This document shows, in pieces, positions 40,329-49,257 of a stretch of 64,000 nt of DNA (positions are counted from its first letter, which is position 1; the number at the start of each line of letters is the position of its first letter). Below the pieces are notes generated by a model that did no database searches, was not told the DNA's origin, and was given only the letters and a program-made list of their open reading frames with translations. A program made the translations under genes and the position numbers. This DNA is from an uncultured Collinsella sp. (lineage in GTDB: Bacteria > Actinomycetota > Coriobacteriia > Coriobacteriales > Coriobacteriaceae), in NCBI GenBank assembly GCA_958403205.1, contig CATXWM010000002.1, forward strand, positions 1-64,000. The letters are read 5' to 3'.

Positions 40329-41006
40329 ATGTCGCTGCGCGGTGGAATCGGTCTGCCCGAGCTTCCTCTAGAGGACGGGCAGGAGTTTAGGCTCGGCATT
40401 ATGGGTGGCACCTTTGATCCCATCCATTACGGGCACCTGGTGACCGCCGAGCAGGCGCGTGAGTCCCTCGACTTGGACGCTGTGCTCTTTATGCCGGCGG
40501 GCTCTCCTGCCTTTAAGCTTGACAAACCGGTGACGCCTGCCGAGGACCGTTATGCCATGACGGTCCTCGCCACCGCCGCGAACCCGGCCTTTTTGGCGAG
40601 CCGGTTCGAGATCGACCGCCCGGGCGTAACCTATACGGCCGATACGCTTCATGCCCTTCGCGACTTTTACCCGCCGCAGGTAAAGCTCTACTTTATTACG
40701 GGCGCCGACGCGATTATCGATATTGTGACTTGGCATGATGCCGAACGAATCGCTGAGCTTGCTACCTTTATTGCGGCGACGCGACCGGGCTTTGATATCG
40801 ATACGGCGCGTGCCCGAATCAAAGAGTCGGGGCTGCCGTTCGACGTGCGCTATATTCAGATTCCGGCGCTGGCGATCAGCTCGACGAACATTCGTAAGCG
40901 AGTTGCTCGCGGTATGAGTGTGCGCTATCTTACGAGCGAGTCCGTGCTCGGCTACATTCGCAAACGCAGGCTATATGCCGATTTGGGCCAAGAAGATTTT
41001 GAGTGA
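40329..41006 (+). CDS. nadD: Nicotinate-nucleotide adenylyltransferase
   Basis: The enzyme makes deamido-NAD from NaMN and ATP. The 225-residue product has GIMGGTFDPIHYGHL, whose H-x-x-H forms the nucleotidyltransferase site. It also has ITGADAI and the closing ISSTNIRKRVARG. An N-terminal lead of about 20 residues precedes the core. It lies 3 nt after obgE. Confidence 0.95.
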   Translation: MSLRGGIGLPELPLEDGQEFRLGIMGGTFDPIHYGHLVTAEQARESLDLDAVLFMPAGSPAFKLDKPVTPAEDRYAMTVLATAANPAFLASRFEIDRPGVTYTADTLHALRDFYPPQVKLYFITGADAIIDIVTWHDAERIAELATFIAATRPGFDIDTARARIKESGLPFDVRYIQIPALAISSTNIRKRVARGMSVRYLTSESVLGYIRKRRLYADLGQEDFE

Positions 41007-41018
41007 TGGGGGTCTACG

Positions 41019-41627
41019 TTGTCGGTAGAGGATCAGTTTGAGGGCGATGAGCGCGCGCTGCTCAAGCGCATTCAAGAGCTGCTCGATGTTCGCATGAAGG
41101 ATAAGCGCAAGCGCTATGTGCATTCGCTGGGTGTTGCTGAGACCGCACTTCATCTGGCCGAGGTCTACGGCGTTGACCGCTTTGATGCCGCTGCCGCCGG
41201 CCTGATCCATGACTGGGACAAAGTGCTCTCCGACGACGAGCTGGTCACGCGCGCTCTGCACTACGGCATTAAGATTGCCGGCTCTCCTTCCGCCGCGACG
41301 CCGCTTTTGCATGGCCCTGTTGCCGCCTATGAGCTTCCGCAGCTTTTCCCTGAGTTGTCGTTGGCCGTTTTCCAGGCTGTCGACCGTCACACCGTGGGTG
41401 CCTGCGACATGACGCCGCTCGATATGGTGGTCTTTGTGGCCGATGCCATCGAGCCCAACCGCCACGGCGACTATGCCCATGCGTTGCGTAAGATGGTGGG
41501 GGAGTCGACGCTCGATGAGTTGTTCTTCTCCTGTTTTGCGCAGGGTCTGGTCTATGTGATCCAGTCCGGGCGCTATCTTTATCCCACGGCTATTACGATT
41601 TACAACCATTACGCCCAGCTGCGCTAG
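41019..41627 (+). CDS. yqeK: HD-domain phosphohydrolase YqeK (diadenosine tetraphosphatase family)
   Basis: The 202-residue product has KRYVHSLGVAETALHLA and LIHDWDK supplying the HD metal ligands, with a later DRHTVG and VVFVADAIEPNR. These match the YqeK family (symmetrical Ap4A hydrolysis, known from Firmicutes). The LIHDWDK has Trp where many relatives have Ile or Ala. TTG 41019 follows GGGGG. Placement between nadD and rsfS is the conserved order. Confidence 0.9.
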   Translation: MSVEDQFEGDERALLKRIQELLDVRMKDKRKRYVHSLGVAETALHLAEVYGVDRFDAAAAGLIHDWDKVLSDDELVTRALHYGIKIAGSPSAATPLLHGPVAAYELPQLFPELSLAVFQAVDRHTVGACDMTPLDMVVFVADAIEPNRHGDYAHALRKMVGESTLDELFFSCFAQGLVYVIQSGRYLYPTAITIYNHYAQLR

Positions 41628-41654
41628 CTCGGGCTGTCTAGAAAGAGGTATTCC

Positions 41655-42110
41655 ATGGCCGACGAGACCATGACCGACGAGCAGATTCTTGAAGGTGTGG
41701 AGCACAAGAGCTTCGTCGCCACGTCCGACCGCACTGCCGCCTCGCTGTCCGCGAGCGGTGTCGCCGCCGAGGATGTCGCCCGCGCCGCCGCGCAGGCCGC
41801 CTACGACAAGAAGGGCGAGGACGTTCAGGTGCTCGACCTGACCGAGCTTTCCGACGTATGCGACTACTTTGTGCTTGCCACCGGTTCCAACAACCGCCAG
41901 GTCGATTCTATCGTCGACGAGATCGAGGAGAAGGTCGCCGAGGCTTGCGGCGAGCACCCGTTCTCCATCGAGGGTCGCGAGCAGAAGACCTGGATGCTCA
42001 TGGACTATGGTTCGGTTGTCGTCCACGTCTTCACTCCCGAGGCGCGCGACTTCTACCGTCTCGAAAAGCTCTGGGGCGACGCTCCCCAGCTCCCCCTCAA
42101 CCTCCTCTAG
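41655..42110 (+). CDS. rsfS: Ribosomal silencing factor RsfS
   Basis: The protein binds L14 and blocks subunit joining under starvation. The 151-residue product has the RsfS core from about residue 45 (AAYDKKGEDVQVLDLTELSDVCDYFVLATGSNNRQV, then MDYGSVVVHVF). An N-terminal extension of about 40 residues, Ala- and Thr-rich and probably disordered, is longer than in E. coli. ATG 41655 has AGAGG upstream, so the extension is likely real. Confidence 0.93.
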   Translation: MADETMTDEQILEGVEHKSFVATSDRTAASLSASGVAAEDVARAAAQAAYDKKGEDVQVLDLTELSDVCDYFVLATGSNNRQVDSIVDEIEEKVAEACGEHPFSIEGREQKTWMLMDYGSVVVHVFTPEARDFYRLEKLWGDAPQLPLNLL

Positions 42111-42151
42111 TAGCTCATTTGAGACGGGGTTTAGCTACCCTCACGCATATC

Positions 42152-42194
42152 GCCGGGCAGGTGCGGTTTTCCGCACCTGCCCGGCTTTCTTTTT
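42152..42194 (+). terminator. Terminator after rsfS
   Basis: A perfect 15-bp stem (GCCGGGCAGGTGCGG at 42152-42166 with its complement 42171-42185) with a TTTT loop is followed by a T-rich run. It also ends the convergent region with dinB. Confidence 0.92.
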
Positions 42195-42206
42195 GCCCAA
42201 AGGCGG

Positions 42207-43460
42207 TTAATCGTTGAAGCGGGATTGGCGGCCGAAGGAAAGGGCGGTGTCGCCGAACTTGTCTCGGACGGCGTCGATGGCGACGGAGAGGTCGCGGCGG
42301 TCGCTGGATTGGGCTCCGCGGTCATCGATCTCGCAGAACAGGTCGGTCTGAATGCCGCCTTGGTGGTCGAAGTCGCTCATGCCGATGCCCGCTAAGCGAA
42401 CATGCATGCCTTCCTGCCAGATGTTGTCGAGCAGTTCGAGTGCAACCGCCACGAAGATGTTCTCATCGTCGGTCGGATGAGGCAGCCGGCGCTGTGCCGT
42501 ACGCCCGCTGCCATACGAATACTTAAGCTTGAGCGTTACCGTGGCACCCGTCAGCCCCTGACGGCGCAGGCGGCGTCCCACTGACTCTCCCAACAGCGCA
42601 ATCGCCGCCTCAATATCCCCACGCTCAGTTAAATCTTTCGCAAAGGTGCGTTCATTGCTGACCGACTTGACCTCGCGCTCTTCATCGAGGCTCGTGACTT
42701 CGGAGATTTCGAGTCCCAGCGCACGCCGGCGCATGCGTTCGCCGTTGACGCCAAAAATAGAGGCCAGTGTGGACTCAGGCGCGCGCGAAAGCTCGCCGAG
42801 GGTGTAGATGCGCATGCGGCGCAGTCGCTCCTCGGCCGAGCGCCCGATGCCGCTCATGGCAGATACCGGCAGCGCGGCCAAAAAGCGCTGCTCGGTTCCG
42901 GGGCGCACGATGGTCAGCCCAAACGGCTTATCCCGCTCGCTTGCGATCTTTGCGACCGTCTTGTTGTAGCCCACGCCAATGGAACAGGTCACTCCCAGCC
43001 CTGCCACGCGGTCGCTTATACGCCGCGCAACCAGCAGCGGGTCTTCGGGCGCAAAGCGACCCGGTGTGATATCGATAAAGGCTTCGTCGATGGATACGCG
43101 CTCAACACGCGGGGTCTCGTCGGCGAGAATCGCCATGACCTGCGCGCTCACCTCGCGGTAGCGGTCAAAGTGCCCGTGTGTCCAAATGGCTTGCGGGCAC
43201 AAGCGCCGTGCCTCGGCCGAGGCCATGGCAGAGTGCACGCCAAAGCGACGCGCCTCATACGAACACGTGGACACGACGCCACGCGAATCGGCGTCTCCGC
43301 CCACGATGAGCGGCTTTCCTCGCCATTCGGGATGGTCGAGCATTTCCACGCTCGCAAAAAACGCATCAAGGTCCATGAGGCCAACCGCCGGACCCGTCCA
43401 GGGAGGCGGCGTGACGCCCATGGCATCCTCATAACCGTATGTATGTTCGCGTCTTTCCAT
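42207..43460 (-). CDS. dinB: DNA polymerase IV (Y-family)
   Basis: This is an error-prone translesion polymerase. It has 417 residues with MDLDAFFASVE (Asp30), SYEARRFGVHSAM and SIDEAFIDI (Asp125, Glu126) forming the metal site. A helix-hairpin-helix region follows (MSGIGRSAEERLRRM), then a little-finger domain. QTDLF near 371-375 fits a beta-clamp binding motif, although it lies ~45 residues from the end. No SD precedes ATG 43460; a TATACT box on the minus strand (43466-43471) lies 6 nt before it, hinting at a leaderless transcript. It is the only minus-strand gene in the right half. Confidence 0.94.
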   Translation of the reverse strand: MERREHTYGYEDAMGVTPPPWTGPAVGLMDLDAFFASVEMLDHPEWRGKPLIVGGDADSRGVVSTCSYEARRFGVHSAMASAEARRLCPQAIWTHGHFDRYREVSAQVMAILADETPRVERVSIDEAFIDITPGRFAPEDPLLVARRISDRVAGLGVTCSIGVGYNKTVAKIASERDKPFGLTIVRPGTEQRFLAALPVSAMSGIGRSAEERLRRMRIYTLGELSRAPESTLASIFGVNGERMRRRALGLEISEVTSLDEEREVKSVSNERTFAKDLTERGDIEAAIALLGESVGRRLRRQGLTGATVTLKLKYSYGSGRTAQRRLPHPTDDENIFVAVALELLDNIWQEGMHVRLAGIGMSDFDHQGGIQTDLFCEIDDRGAQSSDRRDLSVAIDAVRDKFGDTALSFGRQSRFND

Positions 43461-43504
43461 GTCATGAGTATACCGCGCAGCTCATGTGGGGTGCGTGTAT
43501 GTGC

Positions 43505-43532
43505 TTGCAAATCCCGAATTCTTGTCTAAGAT
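43505..43532 (+). promoter_or_regulatory. Possible promoter of the rpsP operon
   Basis: TTGCAA (43505-43510), 16 bp, TAAGAT (43527-43532). This leaves a leader of about 120 nt before rpsP, in which no known motif was recognised. Confidence 0.35.
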
Positions 43533-43661
43533 ATGGATTTGCCCTCGACTACACCGAAGAAGTTGGTCTCACGGACTTCACCTGCCCGCGTCGATGGCGT
43601 ATTATGTTCAACTGTTTGTTTGTAGTTGCAGCCTAAAGCTGCTTGGTTGGAGGAGTTTCCT

Positions 43662-44003
43662 TTGGCAGTCAAGATTCGCCTTGCTCGTCACGGCGCTAAG
43701 AAGCGTCCGTACTACCGTGTCGTCGTCGCCGATTCCCGCGCCCCGCGTGACGGTCGTATCATCGAGGAGGTTGGCCGCTACAACCCGATGACCGCCCCCA
43801 AGACCATCAACCTCGACCTCGAGAAGATCGCCGACTGGCAGTCCAAGGGCGCTCAGCTCACCGACGCCGTCGCCGCTCTGGTCAAGGCCGCCAACGAGGG
43901 CGAGAAGACCGAGACCGTCGTCAAGAAGTCCAAGAAGCAGCTCGCCAAAGAGGCCGAGGCCGCTAAGGCTGCCGCTGAGGCCGCTGAGGGCGCCGAGGAG
44001 TAA
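43662..44003 (+). CDS. rpsP: 30S ribosomal protein S16
   Basis: The 113-residue product starts AVKIRLARHGAKKRPYYRVVVADSR in family order. TTG 43662 is chosen because GGAGGAG lies 6 nt upstream; the open frame from 43626 adds 12 residues. The C-terminal ~30 residues are a Lys/Ala/Glu-rich tail (KKSKKQLAKEAEAAKAAAEA). It heads an operon with khpA, rimM and trmD. Confidence 0.95.
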   Translation: MAVKIRLARHGAKKRPYYRVVVADSRAPRDGRIIEEVGRYNPMTAPKTINLDLEKIADWQSKGAQLTDAVAALVKAANEGEKTETVVKKSKKQLAKEAEAAKAAAEAAEGAEE

Positions 44004-44006
44004 ATC

Positions 44007-44291
44007 GTGCCTGAGGTTGACGCTGCACAGCTCGAGGGTGAGGCAATGCTCTCAGATCGCATCGCCGATCTCGTCGAATATCTCGTTGTTCAGATCGTCG
44101 ACGACCCGGATTCCGTGAGCCTTGAGGTCATCGATGGTGACGACGCCTCTACGATTGAGGTTTCGGTCGCCGAGGATGACGTCGCTAAGGTCATCGGCCG
44201 TCGTGGCCGTACCATCAAGGCCATTCGCACGCTCGCCCGTGCACTGGCCGCTCGCCTCGACACTGCTGTCGAGGTAGAGGTTCTGGGCTAG
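44007..44291 (+). CDS. khpA: KH-domain RNA-binding protein KhpA
   Basis: This small RNA-binding protein of 94 residues has the KH GxxG loop in VIGRRGRTIKAIRTLARALA. GTG 44007 follows the rpsP stop by 3 nt. The first ~14 residues are acidic and extend beyond typical KhpA. It sits between rpsP and rimM as in most Gram-positives. Confidence 0.9.
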   Translation: MPEVDAAQLEGEAMLSDRIADLVEYLVVQIVDDPDSVSLEVIDGDDASTIEVSVAEDDVAKVIGRRGRTIKAIRTLARALAARLDTAVEVEVLG

Positions 44292-44295
44292 GACC

Positions 44296-44817
44296 TTGAG
44301 GTCCCAGTACAAAAACATCGCCCGTGTGGTCAAGCCGCACGGAAGGAAGGGGGAGGTCCTCGCGCAGCCGCTGCGGGGGCTTCCTTCTGTATTAGAGTCG
44401 GGTATGCGCGTCGCACTGACGCCGCCGGCGCTCAAGCGCGACCGCTTTTGCACGGTCGTGTCCGTCACCGATACGGGCGATGGCGATCTGGTCTCGTTTG
44501 AGGGCATTGACGACTTGACGGCCGCCGAGGGCATCACGGGATGCTACGTGCTAGCAAATCGTGACGACTTTGAGCTCGATTCGCTCGACGCTGCCTATAC
44601 CGACCTGATGGGTCGCGAGGTGGTCGACGAGCGCTTCGGTTCGCTCGGTACGATCGTCGAGATCATGTCGACGCCCGCCAACGATGTTTGGGTTGTCGAG
44701 GGTGATCGGTACGGCGAGGTACTGATTCCCGTGATCGAGCAGGTCGTGCTCGATCTTCCCGACACAGGAACAATTTCCGTCCACGTTATGGACGGCCTGA
44801 TCGATATGGACAAGTAG
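44296..44817 (+). CDS. rimM: 16S rRNA processing protein RimM
   Basis: This 30S maturation factor binds S19. The 173-residue product has an N-terminal barrel (KNIARVVKPHGRKGEVLAQPL) and a C-terminal PRC barrel (GREVVDERFGSLGTIVEI, VLIPVIEQVVL). TTG 44296 is 4 nt after khpA and close to its SD, so translation is probably coupled. Confidence 0.92.
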   Translation: MRSQYKNIARVVKPHGRKGEVLAQPLRGLPSVLESGMRVALTPPALKRDRFCTVVSVTDTGDGDLVSFEGIDDLTAAEGITGCYVLANRDDFELDSLDAAYTDLMGREVVDERFGSLGTIVEIMSTPANDVWVVEGDRYGEVLIPVIEQVVLDLPDTGTISVHVMDGLIDMDK

Positions 44818-44827
44818 GGAGGACAAC

Positions 44828-45586
44828 ATGCTGATCGAGACCCTTTCGGTCTTTCCCGAGATGTTTGAGCCCGTCATGTCCACATCGATCTTGGGCCGCG
44901 CCCGCAAGGCCGGCCTTTTTGATTTTAAGGCGTATAACCTGCGCGACTGGACGCACGACCGCCATCGTACCGTCGATGACGAGCCGTACGGCGGCGGGCA
45001 GGGCATGCTCATGAAGGTCGAGCCTATCGCCGAGGCCATCGAGGCCATTAGCGCAGAGGGTCCCAAGCCCACTGTGGTGTTCTTTACCCCCTGTGGCGAG
45101 CCCTTTACGCAGCATGTGGCCGAGCGCCTGCTCAAAAGTGAGCGCCTGTTGTTTGTGTGCAGTCGCTACGAGGGCGTCGACGAGCGTGCGTATGCGTATG
45201 CCGATGAGCGTCTGTCGATCGGCGACTATGTGCTCACGGGCGGCGAGCTCCCCGCCATGGTCGTGGCCGATGCTGTTGTTCGCCTCATCCCCGGCGCTCT
45301 GGGAGATGAGATGAGCAACGTCGACGAGTCCTTCTCGACCGCCGAGGACGGAGGATTGCTCGAGTACGCGCAGTACACCCGCCCCGCCGAGTTCAACGGC
45401 GAGGGCGTGCCGCCGGTGCTTGTGAGCGGCGATCACGCCAAGGTCGATGCCTGGCGTCGCAAGAACGCCATCGAGCGCACCTGCTGCTGGCGTCCCGATC
45501 TGATCGAGACAGCGTGGCTCACGCCCGAGGAGCGCGCTTACGCGCAGGAGATTCTTGACGCTTCGTATTCGCAGAGCGAGGAGTGA
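44828..45586 (+). CDS. trmD: tRNA (guanine37-N1)-methyltransferase
   Basis: This SPOUT enzyme prevents +1 frameshifting. It has 252 residues with SVFPEMFEPV, DDEPYGGGQGMLMK, SRYEGVDER and the trefoil-knot SAM loop SIGDYVLTGGELPAMVV. ATG 44828 follows GGGAGG. The stop overlaps the SD of lepB. Confidence 0.96.
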   Translation: MLIETLSVFPEMFEPVMSTSILGRARKAGLFDFKAYNLRDWTHDRHRTVDDEPYGGGQGMLMKVEPIAEAIEAISAEGPKPTVVFFTPCGEPFTQHVAERLLKSERLLFVCSRYEGVDERAYAYADERLSIGDYVLTGGELPAMVVADAVVRLIPGALGDEMSNVDESFSTAEDGGLLEYAQYTRPAEFNGEGVPPVLVSGDHAKVDAWRRKNAIERTCCWRPDLIETAWLTPEERAYAQEILDASYSQSEE

Positions 45587-45588
45587 GT

Positions 45589-46152
45589 ATGGTTCCTACG
45601 CAACATTCCGCGTTGAGGAGCGCTTTTGAGTGGATCGCGGTCATCGCGATCGCACTGGTCGCCACCTTCTTGATTCGCTCGTTTGTGGTCGAGCCCTTTG
45701 TGGTGCCCACCGGCTCCATGGAGTCCACGATCGAGATTGGCGACCAGATCCTGGCACAAAAGGTGAGCCTCGAGCTCGGTCAGCCCGTCAAGCAGGGCGA
45801 TATCGTGGTGTTTCACAACCCCGATGGCACCTCCGAGCATGATGTTCTTGTCAAGCGTGTCATTGCCATGGCCGGCCAGACGGTCGACCTGCAGGATGGC
45901 AAGGTGGTCGTTGACGGCCAAGCGCTCGACGAGGACTATACGACGGGCATGAGCTGGCCACTTTCGGTCCAAGCGCCCGGTGCTCAGGTAAGCTATCCCT
46001 ACACCGTTCCCGACGGGTGCGTGTGGGTGATGGGCGACAACCGCGAAAACTCTGCCGACTCACGCTACTTTGGTCCCGTCGATCGCTCTGATTTGATTGC
46101 TGTGGCGCTTGTGCGCTACTGGCCGCTCAACCGCATCGGCGCTATCGACTAA
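45589..46152 (+). CDS. lepB: Signal peptidase I
   Basis: This membrane serine protease removes Sec/Tat signal peptides. The 187-residue product has one N-terminal membrane helix (about 14-33), catalytic Ser43 in PTGSMEST, catalytic Lys89 in VKRVIAMAG, and box E GDNRENSADSRYFGPV. ATG 45589 is 5 nt after GAGGAG; an in-frame GTG at 45583 overlaps the SD. Confidence 0.95.
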   Translation: MVPTQHSALRSAFEWIAVIAIALVATFLIRSFVVEPFVVPTGSMESTIEIGDQILAQKVSLELGQPVKQGDIVVFHNPDGTSEHDVLVKRVIAMAGQTVDLQDGKVVVDGQALDEDYTTGMSWPLSVQAPGAQVSYPYTVPDGCVWVMGDNRENSADSRYFGPVDRSDLIAVALVRYWPLNRIGAID

Positions 46153-46211
46153 AAACCGCTATAGTACAGTACCTAACCGTGTAATCGTTTCGACGAGGGG
46201 ATATTAGAGGC

Positions 46212-47123
46212 ATGAACGCTTCATCGCTTTCCTTCCAAGACATCATCCTGCGCCTCCAGCAGTACTGGGGCGAGCAGGGCTGCGTCATTATGCAGCCCTA
46301 TGACTCCGAGGTCGGTGCCGGTACCTTCCACACCGCGACCACGCTGCGCTCGCTCGGTCCCGCCGAGTGGCGCACCTGCTATGCGCAGCCCTGCCGCCGT
46401 CCCGCCGACGGCCGCTACGGCGAGAACCCCAACCGCATGCAGCACTACTATCAGTTCCAGGTGCTCATCAAGCCTTCTCCGGTTAACGCCCAGGAGCTCT
46501 ACCTGGGGTCTCTTGCCGCTATCGGTCTGGACCCCAACGACCATGACGTCCGCTTTGTCGAGGACGACTGGGAGAGCCCGACGCTCGGCGCCTGGGGCCT
46601 TGGCTGGGAGGTCTGGCTCAATGGCATGGAGGTCACGCAGTTTACGTACTTCCAGCAGGTGGGCGGCATCGAGGTCGACCCCGTGCCCGTCGAGATTACC
46701 TACGGCCTGGAGCGTATCGCCATGTACGCCCAAGGCGTCAACTCGGTCTACGACCTGGTGTGGAGCTACCTTCCCGACGGCACGCCCATGACCTATGGCG
46801 ATGTGTTCCTGGAGAACGAGCGCGAGTTCAGCGCTTACAACTTTGAGGTCGCCAACGTCGAGATGATGCGTCAGAAGTTTGACGACTACGAGGCCGAGTG
46901 CCACTCCTGTCTGGAGCGCAAGCTGCCGCTGCCGGCGTACGACTGCGTCATGAAGTGCAGCCACGCCTTCAACCTGCTCGATGCCCGTGGCGCGCTGTCC
47001 GCGGTCGAGCGTGCCAACTACATCCTGCGCGTCCGCGCCGTCGCCAAGGCGTGCTGCGAGGCCTACATGGCCGAGGTCGCCGGAGTCAACGAGAATGCCG
47101 ACCAGGAAGGCGAGGTGGCGTAA
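46212..47123 (+). CDS. glyQ: Glycyl-tRNA synthetase alpha subunit
   Basis: This is the catalytic subunit of the bacterial alpha2beta2 GlyRS. The 303-residue product has FQDIILRLQQYWGEQGC, QPYDSEVGAGTFHTATTLRSL in segments, AQPCRRPADGRYG and NRMQHYYQFQV. No T-box leader fits in the 59 nt before it. Confidence 0.97.
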   Translation: MNASSLSFQDIILRLQQYWGEQGCVIMQPYDSEVGAGTFHTATTLRSLGPAEWRTCYAQPCRRPADGRYGENPNRMQHYYQFQVLIKPSPVNAQELYLGSLAAIGLDPNDHDVRFVEDDWESPTLGAWGLGWEVWLNGMEVTQFTYFQQVGGIEVDPVPVEITYGLERIAMYAQGVNSVYDLVWSYLPDGTPMTYGDVFLENEREFSAYNFEVANVEMMRQKFDDYEAECHSCLERKLPLPAYDCVMKCSHAFNLLDARGALSAVERANYILRVRAVAKACCEAYMAEVAGVNENADQEGEVA

Positions 47124-47126
47124 GCC

Positions 47127-49223
47127 ATGGCAGACGCTAAGGATTTCCTGTTTGAGATCGGTACGGAGGAAATGCCCTCCGCACCGTTGAACAATGCCGT
47201 CAAGCAGCTTGGCACCATGATCGCCAAGGGTCTCGACGAGGCCGGTCTGGCCCACGGCGAGGTCCGCGTGATCTCGAGTCCGCGTCGCCTGGCTGCACTC
47301 GTTGCCGACGTCGCCACCGCGACCGATGAGGTTCACGAGGTCAAGCGTGGCCCCGCGGCCAACATTGCCTTCGACGCTGACGGTAACGCCACCAAGGCTG
47401 CCCAGGGCTTTGCCCGCAAGTGCGGTGTGGCTGCCGAGGACCTGGTCCGTCGCGAGGACACCGACGGTCGCGAGTATGTGTTCGCCGAGAAGAATATTCC
47501 CTCCGCACCGGCTACGCCGATTCTGACCGCTCTGTGCGAGAAGACCATCGCCGGCCTGCAGTGGCCCAACTACCGCAGCCAGCGCTGGGGCCACGAGCAC
47601 GCGACCTTTGTTCGTCCGGTCCGTTGGATCTGCTGCCTTTTGGGCGAGGATGTTGTGCCCGTGTCGTTTGCCGACGTGACGAGTGGCAACACCACGCGTG
47701 GTCATCGCGTACTTGGCCCTGGTGACCATGTGGTTGCCAGCCCCGCCGTCTACGAGCAGGTGCTCGAGGACGCCGGCGTGCTTTCTGCCGAGCGTCGTCG
47801 CGAGGCCATCCTTGCCGGTATCGCCGAGGTCGAGGCCGCTCGCCCCGGCTGTCATGTTGACACGCCCAAGAAGGTCCTCGAGGAGGTCATTAACCTCTGC
47901 GAGTGGCCGACGGTGCTCGTCGGTACCTTCGATGTGGAGTTCCTCAAGGTCCCGCACGAGATCATCTGCGAGTCCATGCTCACCAACCAGCGCTACTTCC
48001 CGATCTATGACGGCGAAGGCAAGCTGACGCGTGAGTTCGTGGTCGTCTCCAACAGCAAGCCCGAGAATGCCGAGCGCGTGATCGACGGCAACGAGCGCGT
48101 TGTGCGTGCCCGTCTGGACGATGCCAAGTTCTTCTACGAGGAGGACTTGAAGATCTCCCTCGACGAGTTCCGTGAGCGTCTGGCCAAGGTTGCCTTCCAG
48201 GAGAAGCTCGGTAGCGTGCTCGCCAAGTCCGAGCGCATCGAGCAGCTCGCGCTCGCTATTGCCCGTGAGGCACACCTGGGTGCTCACCTGGCAGCCGATG
48301 CCGCTCGCGCCGCGCACCTGTGCAAGGCCGACCTGGTATCCAACGCCGTCGTCGAGTTCACGAGCCAGCAGGGCGTGATGGGCGGTTATTACGCGACCGC
48401 GATGGGGGAGAACGACGAGGTCGCTCATGCTATTCGCGATCACTATCGTCCTCGCTTTGCCGGTGACGAGCTGCCCGAGGGCACCGCTGGCTGCATCGTG
48501 GCCTGCGCCGATAAGCTCGATACCATCGCCGGTATCTTTGCCATCGGCGAGCCCCCGACCGGCTCTTCGGACCCCTACGCGCTGCGTCGTGCCGCTATCG
48601 GCATCATCAACATCCTGCGCGACCGCTTGCCGATCGACCCCACGTCGCTCATCGACTTCGCCCTCGAGCTCTATAGCGAGCAGGGTATTGAGTTCGACGC
48701 CGCCAAGGTCGCCCAGCAGGTTCGCGACTTCTTCCATGGCCGCCTGGTGAGCATGGCCCGCGACGAAAAGATCCCGGCCGATACCGTTGCCGCCGTCTCC
48801 GCGGTGCACATCATCGCCCCGTCCGTCTTCTTCGCCCGCTGCGCCGCCCTCGACGAGGCCCGCAAGAACGACGCCGAGACGTTCGACAACCTTGCGACCG
48901 CCTATGCCCGCGCCGCACACATCTCCAAGCCCGAGCTGGGTGCGGAGTACGACCGCGGCCTGATGGGCGAGGCCGAGCTCGCGCTTGCCGATGCCTCCGA
49001 GGCTGCTCAGACCGCTGTCGATGCCGCCCTTGCTGCCGAGGATTACCCGGCCGCATTTGCCGCCCTTGCCGCCCTGCGCGCGCCCATCGACCGCTTCTTC
49101 GATGAGGTCATGGTCATGGACAAGGACGAGCAGCTCCGCGATAATCGCCTTAAGCTGCTCAACCGCTTCGAGGCCGTTTTCTCCGGCATCGCCAACATCG
49201 GTGAGCTTGCCCGCAAAAAGTAA
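47127..49223 (+). CDS. glyS: Glycyl-tRNA synthetase beta subunit
   Basis: This is the tRNA-binding subunit. It has 698 residues with FEIGTEEMPS at the N-terminus, KRGPAA, MRWG region as SQRWGHEHATFVRPVRW, and LTNQRYFP. A C-terminal anticodon-binding (DALR-like) domain ends FFDEVMVMD. It starts 3 nt after glyQ, giving the two subunits linked expression. Confidence 0.97.
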   Translation: MADAKDFLFEIGTEEMPSAPLNNAVKQLGTMIAKGLDEAGLAHGEVRVISSPRRLAALVADVATATDEVHEVKRGPAANIAFDADGNATKAAQGFARKCGVAAEDLVRREDTDGREYVFAEKNIPSAPATPILTALCEKTIAGLQWPNYRSQRWGHEHATFVRPVRWICCLLGEDVVPVSFADVTSGNTTRGHRVLGPGDHVVASPAVYEQVLEDAGVLSAERRREAILAGIAEVEAARPGCHVDTPKKVLEEVINLCEWPTVLVGTFDVEFLKVPHEIICESMLTNQRYFPIYDGEGKLTREFVVVSNSKPENAERVIDGNERVVRARLDDAKFFYEEDLKISLDEFRERLAKVAFQEKLGSVLAKSERIEQLALAIAREAHLGAHLAADAARAAHLCKADLVSNAVVEFTSQQGVMGGYYATAMGENDEVAHAIRDHYRPRFAGDELPEGTAGCIVACADKLDTIAGIFAIGEPPTGSSDPYALRRAAIGIINILRDRLPIDPTSLIDFALELYSEQGIEFDAAKVAQQVRDFFHGRLVSMARDEKIPADTVAAVSAVHIIAPSVFFARCAALDEARKNDAETFDNLATAYARAAHISKPELGAEYDRGLMGEAELALADASEAAQTAVDAALAAEDYPAAFAALAALRAPIDRFFDEVMVMDKDEQLRDNRLKLLNRFEAVFSGIANIGELARKK

Positions 49224-49257
49224 GCCAGCCTGCGCATAAGCGCAAAAGGAGCCCCGC

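Noticed and set aside
43425..43460. SOS box at dinB
   Set aside because: A CGAAC half-site occurs in the first codons of dinB (minus strand), but the second half does not match a LexA box.
46153..46211. Possible T-box before glyQ
   Set aside because: Only 59 nt separate lepB and glyQ, too short for a T-box, and no specifier or terminator structure is visible.
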